In this document: positions 1 through 7,848 of the stretch, in pieces | How the letters are laid out: each line of letters opens with the position of its first letter | Position numbering within the stretch: position 1 is the first letter of the stretch | Source: Coprococcus_C hominis | GTDB taxonomy: Bacteria; Bacillota; Clostridia; Lachnospirales; Lachnospiraceae | NCBI RefSeq assembly: GCF_020687505.1 | Contig: NZ_JAJEQT010000005.1 | DNA: 64,000 nucleotides | Strand: one strand, 5' to 3' | Position numbers and translations under genes: made by a program | Notes under the pieces: generated by a model | The model's input: only the letters and a program-made list of their open reading frames with translations | What the model was told of the DNA's origin: nothing | Databases searched by the model: none

Positions 1-2051
1 AAATTCGGTCTTGCCTCGTCGATATCAATAACATCAATATCCCCGACATCGAAGATGACCTCCGGTAATACGAGATACGAATTCACATGGTAAAACCGAC
101 GTCGTGTCTCAATCGTCTGAATATAAGAATCACGGCTGTGATAGCTTAAGAGATCCTGAATTTCCAGATAAGACATATCTTCTCTGGCAATCGCCATCAC
201 CTCGCCAAGCTTGACGATTACATCCAGCATCAGCGACAATGACTTCGTAAACTCAAACTTAAAATACTCCCGGTTCTGTGTTGTTTTCTTGATAAACTCG
301 ATGAATTTCTCCGGTGTAACCGGAATGCCTGCTTCATCCAAAGCAACCTGCAACCGTTCTAAATCGAGACTTTTTGCCTCCTGCTTTACCTTATTGTTTC
401 CAGTCAGATTCGCAGATGCGACATCAAAATAAATGTTCCGGTAGCTGTCTGAACGGATATCATAGGTGCCAAGCCTTAAATGTCCATATAGATGATTGAA
501 GTCATCCCGGCTCAGCTTGCCATGACTGTATAAATCAAAATCACGTTCGAATTCCGAAGCAACCGTCGGAATGGACAACATGAAATCATCCATCTCCTGC
601 TTCGTAAAATATCCTTTTTCCACCAACGTCCGGCAAAAACTCCGCGCCATAAATGCACAACGCGCCTGTCTTGTAAACTGTGGTGTTCCATGGTCCTTGA
701 TGGAATCTAACAACTCGTCAATGTAGCTGTACAGCTTCATGACATTTGTCTCCGCAAGTGGCGCATGCTTCCGAAGTTCATGCCGCAGCTCGGTAAGCTG
801 TCCCAGCGAGCGAAGATCCTCCTCGCAAATTTCGTCGTAATGTTCTAACGTCTGCTTTGCAATCTCAAACAGCGCATTTCGAAGCTGGGAAATCTCGACA
901 TCGTCAAAGCCATATTCCGCAAGCTCCTTCAGACGGGTATCTGTCATAAAGTCATAGGTGTTGAAAATAATCTCAAATTCAATCTTATCATGTGCCGTCT
1001 TATCCTGTCTTAATTTCTGCTCATAATACTGATTTAGCTTATAGCACAGATCCTCCGGCAATCCTGCCGGTGTCAAACCATCGAATGTATAATTCACCGA
1101 TATATACGGCTTATTCCCCACCTTCTGCATCAGTTCTCCACGAACTGGCTGATAGCCGAGTGGCTGTAATCCTGCCGACCAGATATGGGCGGTGATCAGT
1201 TCCCGGTACAGGGAATAATCAAGCGGTCTTGGATTGCTGCCGATAATCTCCGCCGGGTTCCAGAATGCCATATCAGAAAGGATATGGAATGTATCAAGAT
1301 ACTTGCACTTTGCAAGGGCCTTTGTGTCCTTGAATTCCCGGTCTGTCATCGGTGCAATAATCTTCAATGCTGCCGCCAGTGGACGCACCTGGAAAATTAC
1401 AACCGTTCCATCCTCCAGAATTGCAAATTCGATATCGAGTGCGGAAACATATTCATAAATCTGTTCGATTTCCTTGACTGCCGTCAACAGATCTACAAAT
1501 TCGTATTCCAGGAACTCTCTGGATGCATTTTTTGCGATCCATTTTGTCTTTCCACGGACGCCACTTGTCACGGAATCCGTGCTTCCATTATCATCATATG
1601 TCACCATATAATACGGACGGTTGTATATGATATCTCTTGTGAACACAACCCCTGAAATCCGTACATGATCCGTCTGTCTCTGGATCAATACCTCTTCGTT
1701 TGCCTCAATCAGTTGCTGCTTCGCTTCCTCTGTGAAGTCCCCTTCCACATAAGAACGATACACTGTCTCGATTGCCTCTGTAATTGCTGCATCCTTTGAT
1801 GCATCGACCCCCAGCACGCTCTCAAAGTGTCCGGCATTGCTCGTCTCCAGATTATCCTCACTTTTCGATGAGCTTCTAACAACGATCATCGCTCCGGTAA
1901 ACTGCTCTTTGATTGCCGCAATCACACCTGCCGGATTTCCGAAGAAATCCTCCGCATACACAATGCTTAATTCCTCAATATAAGAATGTTTTACAATTTC
2001 ACGCAGATCAGCCAAAGTATCTGCTTTGGTTGATATTAAATATTCCTTCAT
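1..2051 (-). CDS. PEP/pyruvate-binding domain protein (PEP synthase-like), 3' end outside window
   Basis: Reading from ATG 2051 towards position 1 gives 683 uninterrupted codons; the C-terminus lies beyond the window. The N-terminal third has the hallmarks of the PPDK/PEP-synthase ATP-grasp domain: RSSSKSED near residues 59-66, NAGHFES near 72-78, then SGVVFTRD, and FQVRPL closing the nucleotide-binding domain. That domain binds ATP and phosphorylates a swivelling histidine in family members. The remaining ~400 residues are helical and unlike classical PEP synthase, and no histidine swivel domain is seen before the edge, so the true substrate is unknown. It lies 15 bp behind a HAD phosphatase gene on the same strand, so they are probably co-transcribed. 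Alternatives are a phosphotransferase acting on a polysaccharide or small molecule. Family confidence is high, function low. Confidence 0.75.
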   Translation of the reverse strand, partial: MKEYLISTKADTLADLREIVKHSYIEELSIVYAEDFFGNPAGVIAAIKEQFTGAMIVVRSSSKSEDNLETSNAGHFESVLGVDASKDAAITEAIETVYRSYVEGDFTEEAKQQLIEANEEVLIQRQTDHVRISGVVFTRDIIYNRPYYMVTYDDNGSTDSVTSGVRGKTKWIAKNASREFLEYEFVDLLTAVKEIEQIYEYVSALDIEFAILEDGTVVIFQVRPLAAALKIIAPMTDREFKDTKALAKCKYLDTFHILSDMAFWNPAEIIGSNPRPLDYSLYRELITAHIWSAGLQPLGYQPVRGELMQKVGNKPYISVNYTFDGLTPAGLPEDLCYKLNQYYEQKLRQDKTAHDKIEFEIIFNTYDFMTDTRLKELAEYGFDDVEISQLRNALFEIAKQTLEHYDEICEEDLRSLGQLTELRHELRKHAPLAETNVMKLYSYIDELLDSIKDHGTPQFTRQARCAFMARSFCRTLVEKGYFTKQEMDDFMLSIPTVASEFERDFDLYSHGKLSRDDFNHLYGHLRLGTYDIRSDSYRNIYFDVASANLTGNNKVKQEAKSLDLERLQVALDEAGIPVTPEKFIEFIKKTTQNREYFKFEFTKSLSLMLDVIVKLGEVMAIAREDMSYLEIQDLLSYHSRDSYIQTIETRRRFYHVNSYLVLPEVIFDVGDIDVIDIDEARPN

Positions 2052-2066
2052 CTTCTGCCCTTCATT

Positions 2067-2876
2067 CTACAATACAAACTTCTTAATCACTTCTACCAGT
2101 CCATCTTCATCGCAGGAAGCTGTCACATAGTCCGCCACATCCTTGACGACCTGCTGTGCGTTTCCCATCGCAACGCCAACACCTGCGTATTCCACCATCG
2201 TCTTGTCGTTGAAGCCATCACCACAGCAGATACACTGTTCCCGCTTCATGCCGATATGCTCCAGAAGCCGTGCGATGGATTCTGCCTTGTCCACACCTTT
2301 GACCGTAATCTCAATGAAATACGGTTCGGAACGGAATACATTCAGATCCGGCGAAACCAGCGCTGCCAGCTCCTTCTCATACTGTTCTGCGACTTCTGGC
2401 TCAGCTGTCATCAGGCACTTGATCATATCGAAATCCACAACCTTGAGAAAATCATCGACCTGACATAATTCCATATGATTGAGCCGTGCCTCAAACTCCA
2501 TATATCCATCAGTGTCGGTTCCGGTAATTACCTGATTGTCCTTGTATGTGACCATACCAATGTGACGTTCCTTCGCAAATTCATAGAGAATCTTCGCATA
2601 ACGGTTCGGGATTGCCTTCGTATAAATCACTTCCTGTGTCGCACACGAAATCACCTTGCCACCGTTAAAGCTCAACGCATAGCCGCCATATTCCGCAAGC
2701 CCCAAAGCATCCGAATACTGCTTCAACCCCGGAAATGGTCTGCCCGATGCCAGTGCAACAATATGTCCCTGCTCCTGTATCATCTTCAAATATTTCAGTG
2801 TCTCCGGTGTAATCTTTTTCTCCGAATTCACAAGTGTACCATCAATATCTAATACTAAAATCTTTTTATCTGTCAT
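2067..2876 (-). CDS. Cof-type HAD-IIB family phosphatase
   Basis: This 269-residue protein has all HAD motifs: motif I DIDGTLVNS (nucleophile Asp10, general acid Asp12), motif II in ASGRPFPG, and motif IV GDGFND near residue 220, followed by the GVAMGNA stretch typical of the Cof/YidA subfamily. The large insert between motifs II and IV is a C2B cap. Family members are cytosolic Mg-dependent phosphatases of sugar phosphates or other small phosphometabolites; the substrate cannot be read from sequence. Length is normal for the family (~270). It is divergent from the 2995 gene and shares its strand, with a 15-bp gap, with the downstream PEP-binding gene. Confidence 0.9.
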   Translation of the reverse strand: MTDKKILVLDIDGTLVNSEKKITPETLKYLKMIQEQGHIVALASGRPFPGLKQYSDALGLAEYGGYALSFNGGKVISCATQEVIYTKAIPNRYAKILYEFAKERHIGMVTYKDNQVITGTDTDGYMEFEARLNHMELCQVDDFLKVVDFDMIKCLMTAEPEVAEQYEKELAALVSPDLNVFRSEPYFIEITVKGVDKAESIARLLEHIGMKREQCICCGDGFNDKTMVEYAGVGVAMGNAQQVVKDVADYVTASCDEDGLVEVIKKFVL

Positions 2877-2959
2877 CGTTATCCTCTATCAGCATATTCT
2901 TCATTCCATGCCATCGCAATATACTCCTAGGCACGGTTATATTTATTTTACCATTTTCA

Positions 2960-2988
2960 AGGACATATGAAAAGAAGTATGTTATAAT
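2960..2988 (+). promoter_or_regulatory. Sigma-A promoter of the RlmH-like gene, predicted leaderless
   Basis: AGGACA (2960-2965), a 17-bp spacer and a perfect TATAAT (2983-2988) lie directly ahead of the ATG at 2995. The expected transcription start is within a base or two of the start codon, and no Shine-Dalgarno sequence precedes it, so the transcript may be leaderless. Confidence 0.6.
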
Positions 2989-2994
2989 ATTTCC

Positions 2995-3408
2995 ATGGAA
3001 ATTTTAATTCATGTTGAAAAAAAGAAATTAGATAGTGCATATACAAAAGCGGTCGCGGAGTACATCAAACGCCTCTCCGCTTTTTGTCGTGTGAAATGTA
3101 TCTACTACAAGGATTTCTCAAAATTAGAACTGCAGAATTCGTCTGCCTGCTTCCGTGTCGTTCCCGGCACTGATACGATCTCATCCGAAGAATTTGCGGC
3201 AAAGATCGAAGAGCTTGGTCTGTCCGGTTATTCCCGCATCGAGTTTGTTGTTGCAGATCCTGCAACTGTTTATGATCTGGATATCGCAAAGTTTTCCCCA
3301 TTCTCACTTTCCGGATTTACAATGTCCATTGATCTGACAACCGTCGTTTTGACCGAACAGCTCTACCGTGCCTATACGATATTAAATCACATCACTTACC
3401 ACAAATAG
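2995..3408 (+). CDS. Divergent RlmH-family (SPOUT) protein lacking the SAM loop
   Basis: The 137-residue product aligns end to end with RlmH, the 23S rRNA pseudouridine-1915 N3-methyltransferase. It keeps the N-terminal EYIKRLSAF segment (about residues 22-30) and the C-terminal signature EQLYRAYTI...YHK. The cofactor-binding loop that reads GGSLG or GGPEG in RlmH is DPATV here, and the FPHQLMR segment is replaced by MSIDLTT. It should therefore not bind SAM normally. Length is about 20 residues below the usual 155-160. The ATG is fixed by family alignment (M-x-I-x-I) although no ribosome site is seen. It converges on and overlaps by 17 bp the canonical-core rlmH on the other strand. I infer a non-catalytic or tail-donating partner of that protein. 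Confidence 0.75.
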   Translation: MEILIHVEKKKLDSAYTKAVAEYIKRLSAFCRVKCIYYKDFSKLELQNSSACFRVVPGTDTISSEEFAAKIEELGLSGYSRIEFVVADPATVYDLDIAKFSPFSLSGFTMSIDLTTVVLTEQLYRAYTILNHITYHK

Positions 3409-3850
3409 TATCTGCCAGCACTTCCATAAGCATCACTCGCATCAACTGGTGCGGAAATGTCATATTGGAAAAGCTGATCTTCTCGTCTGCTCGTTTCACA
3501 ACCGCATCTGACAGTCCCAGCGATCCTCCGATCACAAATGCAATACTTGATTTGCCTCTCTGTTCTGCTGTTGCAATACTTTTTTTGATTTTGGAATTAT
3601 CCATCTTCTTCCCATCAATGCAGAGAGCCGCCACATAATCGGTATTCTGGATCTGACTTAAAATCTTCTCCCCCTCTGTCTCCTTGATCTTACGGATCAC
3701 TGTCTCCGATGTCTGCTTCGGAATGCTTTCATCCTTGAGACAGATCAGCTGTATTGATATTTTTTTATTGATCTGCTTCTGAAATTCCTCTATTTTATTC
3801 TGATAAAAAGTTTCTTTTACGTTTCCAACTACGATCAGTTTGATCTGCAT
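3392..3850 (-). CDS. rlmH: RlmH-family rRNA methyltransferase with truncated C-terminal tail
   Basis: A 152-residue SPOUT protein very close to RlmH in its cofactor-binding half: EGEKIL, FVIGGSLGLSD (SAM-binding knot loop), RADEKISFSNMTFPHQLMRV. In RlmH these bind SAM for N3-methylation of pseudouridine 1915 in helix 69 of 23S rRNA. The usual ending E-Q-I-Y-R-A...G-E-P-Y-H-K is absent; the protein instead ends MEVLADTICGK. The N-terminal EYxKRLS motif is also degenerate (EFQKQIN). I checked the other frames across the end and found no hidden canonical tail. AGGAG lies about 9 bp upstream of ATG 3850. The missing pieces are exactly those kept by the convergent gene at 2995. Confidence 0.85.
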   Translation of the reverse strand: MQIKLIVVGNVKETFYQNKIEEFQKQINKKISIQLICLKDESIPKQTSETVIRKIKETEGEKILSQIQNTDYVAALCIDGKKMDNSKIKKSIATAEQRGKSSIAFVIGGSLGLSDAVVKRADEKISFSNMTFPHQLMRVMLMEVLADTICGK

Positions 3851-4000
3851 ATCCTGTTTTCTCCTGATTTTCCTTGTTAAATATTACACTTTGCCCGATT
3901 ATTTACACAAACTTTCAACTTATGTCATAATTTGTTCATAATTATAACTTATATTATAACCATAGTTTTTTCATAAATCCTCTCTTTTTAAGATACAAAA

Positions 4001-4031
4001 AGAAAATGCCGGCTCGCATCCGGCATTTTCT
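4001..4031 (-). terminator. Intrinsic terminator after putP
   Basis: A perfect 12-bp stem (4001-4012 with 4020-4031) with a 7-nt loop. On the minus strand it follows the putP stop codon by 12 bp and runs into TTTTTGTATCTT. The plus-strand side is also T-rich, so it could work both ways. Confidence 0.85.
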
Positions 4032-4043
4032 TTTTTATTCTAT

Positions 4044-5594
4044 TTATGCATTGATGTTTCCATTTTTCACATCTTCAAATTCCTGCATGATCTCATCGCT
4101 TGCCTTTGGTGTTGCAAGTGATACAACGACGATAAATACAAGGCTTACAATAAATCCAACTAACAGAGAATATACACCCGTATAAGTAGCCGGTGTCACA
4201 TGAACCCCATCCAGGGTACAGCATTTAATGTAGTCCCAGATAATAACGGTCAATCCACCGCTTGCCATACCTGCAGCGGCACCTGCGAGATTCATACGCT
4301 TCCAATAAAGTGACATCAGGATTGCCGGACCAAACGCACTACCAAGTCCTGCCCATGCATCGCTGACCAGATTCATGATGGATGAATTTGGATTCCATGC
4401 AATTACGATCGCAATGATTGCAACAACAAATACCGTTGCTCTTGCAATAAACAATATCTGCTTATCTTTCAGCTTCTTGAAGAACACACCCTTGAACAGA
4501 TCATTTGCAACTGCGGAAGACGATACAAGAAGCTGGGAATCTGCCGTTGACATGATTGCAGCTAAGATGCCACACAGCAGCAGACCACCGATAAATGGCA
4601 ACGCGTAATCTGTCATGAAGAGCTTCTTGATCATCTCGATATAGACATTCTCATACTGTGCACCTTCGTTGGAAAGTACCATTGGATACAGATATGCACG
4701 TCCAAGCACACCGATCACACAGGCAAGTACAAGCGAGATCAGTACCCACACGATCGCAACCTTCTTGGATTTTGCAAGTTCCTTCTCATCGCGGACTGCC
4801 ATGAAACGAACAAGAATATGTGGCATACCACAGTATCCAAGTCCCCATGCAAGCTGGGACGCAATACTGATACCGGAAATCGGCTTACCATCCTGCATGA
4901 AGATATTCAGATAATCCTTCGCATCGACATTCAATCCGGAATTTACAAGATTTGGTACAATGTTTCCTGTGCCAAGCACGATCACAACCAGAATTGGAAC
5001 AGCAAGTACACCAACCAGCATCATCATACCCTGTACGAAGTCTGTGGTACAAACGGCAAGGAATCCTCCAAGGAACGTATAGATCAGAATAACGACCGCA
5101 CCGACGATCAATGCCTGATGATAATCCATCTTTGTGATTGATGCAAACAGCTTTCCACCAGAAGCAAATGCAGATGCAGAATATACCACGAAGAAGATTA
5201 CAATAACGATCGCAGAAATCGTAATCAGAATATTATGCTTATCGCGGAAACGATTGCTCAGATACTCCGGAATCGTCATTGCATTGCCTGCTCTGATCGT
5301 ATAGCGGCGCAGACGACCTGCGACGATCACCCAGTTCAAAATCGTACCGATCAAAAGACCGATTGCGATCCAAGCCTGATTCGCACCAAATGCATAGACA
5401 CAGCCTGGAAGTCCCATCAGCATCCATCCACTCATGTCGGATGCCTGTGCAGAGAGGGCTGTCACCCATCCTCCCAAGTTTCTACCTCCTAAGAAGTAAT
5501 CATCCGAGCTTTTGTTTTTTCTAGCTGTAATAATACCGATTCCCAACATGAAAATCATGTAAATTACAAATGCAAGTATTACCCATGTTGACAT
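4044..5594 (-). CDS. putP: Sodium/proline symporter PutP
   Basis: A 516-residue integral membrane protein of the sodium:solute symporter family with about 13 hydrophobic segments. The sodium-site signature region SAQASDMSGWMLMGLPG (around residues 49-65) and RLRRYTIRAGNAMTIPEYLSNRF match proline-type symporters closely, as does GLGYCGMPHILVRFMA. It imports L-proline with sodium across the cytoplasmic membrane. Start ATG 5594 directly abuts the stop codon of thiN with no gap, so the two genes are translated from one message. A strong terminator follows. Confidence 0.92.
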   Translation of the reverse strand: MSTWVILAFVIYMIFMLGIGIITARKNKSSDDYFLGGRNLGGWVTALSAQASDMSGWMLMGLPGCVYAFGANQAWIAIGLLIGTILNWVIVAGRLRRYTIRAGNAMTIPEYLSNRFRDKHNILITISAIVIVIFFVVYSASAFASGGKLFASITKMDYHQALIVGAVVILIYTFLGGFLAVCTTDFVQGMMMLVGVLAVPILVVIVLGTGNIVPNLVNSGLNVDAKDYLNIFMQDGKPISGISIASQLAWGLGYCGMPHILVRFMAVRDEKELAKSKKVAIVWVLISLVLACVIGVLGRAYLYPMVLSNEGAQYENVYIEMIKKLFMTDYALPFIGGLLLCGILAAIMSTADSQLLVSSSAVANDLFKGVFFKKLKDKQILFIARATVFVVAIIAIVIAWNPNSSIMNLVSDAWAGLGSAFGPAILMSLYWKRMNLAGAAAGMASGGLTVIIWDYIKCCTLDGVHVTPATYTGVYSLLVGFIVSLVFIVVVSLATPKASDEIMQEFEDVKNGNINA

Positions 5595-6281
5595 TTAATC
5601 TTTGGTCTCCATAAGAAACAGGTACCCATCTCCAATCGTTATGTGACCTTCCTCCTCTCTTAATTCGTTGCTAAGTCCTATCGTCTCTCCCTTTCTGATT
5701 GACAGGTCATTTGCATTATATTTAAAACCTTTGAGGGTAATGCCCTTCACACATTCTGAAAAGGGCAGTAAAGATATATAAGGTCCATACAGATTTTCTG
5801 CACGAACTATCTTTTCTTTTTGTATCAGAAAAATCCGGTTATGCAGATCTAAGATTTCTGCATGGATTCCCTCCTGTTCACACGTAAAAAGCAATCCCAG
5901 ATTTCCAAGTGTATGGTCGAGTCTGGTTCCAGTTGCGCCAAGCAGCAATGCCCGTGTAAATCCACGTTTTGCCGCCTCTAAGACTGCAACATGTGTATCC
6001 GTGAAATCTTTTTCCGGATTCAGTACCACACACTTTTCACGCACAACGGCATCAGGGCTTGTCACATATTTCGCTCTGATGCCGTCATTCGCGGAATCAA
6101 AATCTCCAATTATCAAATCCGGTTCGATGTCCAATTGTTCTAACATTTCCAGTCCCTTGTCCACACCGATCACATACGGATGAACCGGATATCCATATGC
6201 GCCCTCATAAACGGTCGCGAGCAAATTCTGATCGACCGAGCCACCTGTGACAATGAGACAATATTTGCTTTCTGTTTTCAT
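5595..6281 (-). CDS. thiN: Thiamine diphosphokinase
   Basis: The 228-residue product carries the ThiN core: GVDKGLEML, then DLIIGDFDSAN (acidic Mg/ATP site, near residues 55-65), FTDTHVAVLEA and LLGATGTRLDHTLGNL. The enzyme transfers pyrophosphate from ATP to thiamine to make thiamine diphosphate in the cytosol. It is last but one in the long minus-strand operon, following rpe by 9 bp, an order common in Firmicutes (prkC-rsgA-rpe-thiN). The ribosome site is weak, consistent with coupling to rpe. Confidence 0.92.
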   Translation of the reverse strand: MKTESKYCLIVTGGSVDQNLLATVYEGAYGYPVHPYVIGVDKGLEMLEQLDIEPDLIIGDFDSANDGIRAKYVTSPDAVVREKCVVLNPEKDFTDTHVAVLEAAKRGFTRALLLGATGTRLDHTLGNLGLLFTCEQEGIHAEILDLHNRIFLIQKEKIVRAENLYGPYISLLPFSECVKGITLKGFKYNANDLSIRKGETIGLSNELREEEGHITIGDGYLFLMETKD

Positions 6282-6290
6282 TTCTATGCT

Positions 6291-6944
6291 CTATGCGTTC
6301 AGCTTTTCCATAAAAGCCGCGATATTTGCTTTCTTGTCGCCCTTGAAGACAGCGGAACCTGCAACAACAACATTCGCACCGGCGTCTAATACATCCTGTA
6401 CGTTGTCAACCGTGATACCGCCATCCACCTCGATCAGAAGCTCTGGATTACGCTCTTCGGCAAGTGCCTTTACTTCCTGCAGCTTCGTAAGTGCAATCGG
6501 CATAAACTTCTGTCCGCCAAAGCCCGGATTGACGCTCATGATCAGCACCATATCCACCTGATTGATATAGTACTCTAACCAGTGTACCGGAGTCTCCGGA
6601 TTCACAGCAATACCAACCTTCATACCTGCTGCCTTGACAGCATCAATCGTCTCCTGTAAATCCTTACATGCCTCGTAATGTACTGTCAGCATGTCTGCTC
6701 CTGCATCCGCAAATGCATCGATATAACGAATTGGCTCATTAATCATCAGATGTACATCAAAAAAGCTGTCTGTGACCTTACGGATGCATTTAATAACCGG
6801 TGGTCCAAAGGAGATATTTCGTACAAAGGTTCCATCCATAACATCTAAATGAAACCATTTCACGCCTGCCTCATCCAGCACTTTTGCATTTCGTTCAATA
6901 TGGTTAAAATCAATTGACAACAATGACGGTGAAAGAATATTCAT
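6291..6944 (-). CDS. rpe: Ribulose-phosphate 3-epimerase
   Basis: A TIM-barrel enzyme that interconverts ribulose-5-phosphate and xylulose-5-phosphate. Visible signatures: SPSLLSIDF at the N-terminus, HLDVMDGTFVRNISFGP, DVHLMI, MSVNPGFGGQKF, and EVDGGI with the metal-binding Asp. I place the start at ATG 6944 (217 residues) rather than the in-frame ATG at 6953, because AAGGAG then lies at a proper 9-bp distance and the N-terminus matches the family. The rsgA stop codon lies just upstream. Confidence 0.95.
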   Translation of the reverse strand: MNILSPSLLSIDFNHIERNAKVLDEAGVKWFHLDVMDGTFVRNISFGPPVIKCIRKVTDSFFDVHLMINEPIRYIDAFADAGADMLTVHYEACKDLQETIDAVKAAGMKVGIAVNPETPVHWLEYYINQVDMVLIMSVNPGFGGQKFMPIALTKLQEVKALAEERNPELLIEVDGGITVDNVQDVLDAGANVVVAGSAVFKGDKKANIAAFMEKLNA

Positions 6945-6946
6945 AC

Positions 6947-7831
6947 CTACCATCTCCTTTTATTTTTTAATTCATCATATAACTGCACATAATTATCATA
7001 GCGAAGCTGTGAGATCGTCCCCGCCTGCAACGCTTTTTTCACGAAACACTCCGGCTCATGTATATGCACACAGCCATTGAATTTGCAACGGCCATTATAA
7101 CATTCAAACTCCCGGAAATATTCCTTTAAATCTTCCGGTTCTAAGTCCTCAATCACAAGAGAACTGAATCCCGGTGTATCCATGATATACGTGTCTTCCT
7201 CAATGTAAATCAGTTCGGAATGTCTCGTTGTGTGTTTTCCTCTGCGGATCTTCTCACTGACTGCTCCGGTCTGCACCTGCGCCTGCGGATGCAATGCGTT
7301 TAACATCGACGATTTTCCGACACCAGACGGACCCGCAAAAACGCTTGTCTTACCCCGGATTGCTTCCCGGAATGCATCAACTCCAACATTCTCCTTTGCA
7401 ACCGTCAGGAACACCTGATAACCAGCGCCTACATAGATATCACAGATTTCCTTTGCTTCCTGCCCGCTTACAAGATCAGATTTGTTAAAGCAGATCAACG
7501 TGTCAACGCCCTGTTGTTCCATCATGATCAAAAACCGGTCTAACAGATTGTAGTTTGGCTTCGGATCTGCCAGTGCAAATACGATCACAGCCTGATCGAC
7601 ATTCGCAACCGCCGGGCGGATCAGCAGATTCTCCCGCGGTAAGATTTCCACGATGTTTCCGGTCTTATCCTGTTCACTGATGATCTCGATCTCGACATCA
7701 TCGCCAACTGCCGGTTTAATCTTCTGGTTGCGGAACGCACCCTTCGCTTTACACTCATATATGGTATTTACAGTATTATGTGGGTGGATATAATAAAATC
7801 CACCCACACCTTTCATAATCTTTCCCTGCAT
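6947..7831 (-). CDS. rsgA: Ribosome small-subunit biogenesis GTPase RsgA
   Basis: A 294-residue circularly permuted GTPase. An N-terminal OB fold is followed by G4 (CFNKSDL), G1 Walker A (GPSGVGKSSMLNAL), G3 (DTPGFSS) and a C-terminal zinc knuckle (FECYNGRCKFNGCVHIHEPEC). It assists late 30S maturation in the cytosol. It sits directly downstream of the prkC gene, a conserved neighbourhood. Confidence 0.96.
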   Translation of the reverse strand: MQGKIMKGVGGFYYIHPHNTVNTIYECKAKGAFRNQKIKPAVGDDVEIEIISEQDKTGNIVEILPRENLLIRPAVANVDQAVIVFALADPKPNYNLLDRFLIMMEQQGVDTLICFNKSDLVSGQEAKEICDIYVGAGYQVFLTVAKENVGVDAFREAIRGKTSVFAGPSGVGKSSMLNALHPQAQVQTGAVSEKIRRGKHTTRHSELIYIEEDTYIMDTPGFSSLVIEDLEPEDLKEYFREFECYNGRCKFNGCVHIHEPECFVKKALQAGTISQLRYDNYVQLYDELKNKRRW

Positions 7832-7848
7832 AGACTTCCTATACTCTT

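Noticed and set aside
3380..3480. Frameshift hiding the canonical RlmH tail in the minus-strand gene
   Set aside because: I read all three frames through the end; none encodes the Y-R-A...Y-H-K tail, so the truncation is real in this sequence.
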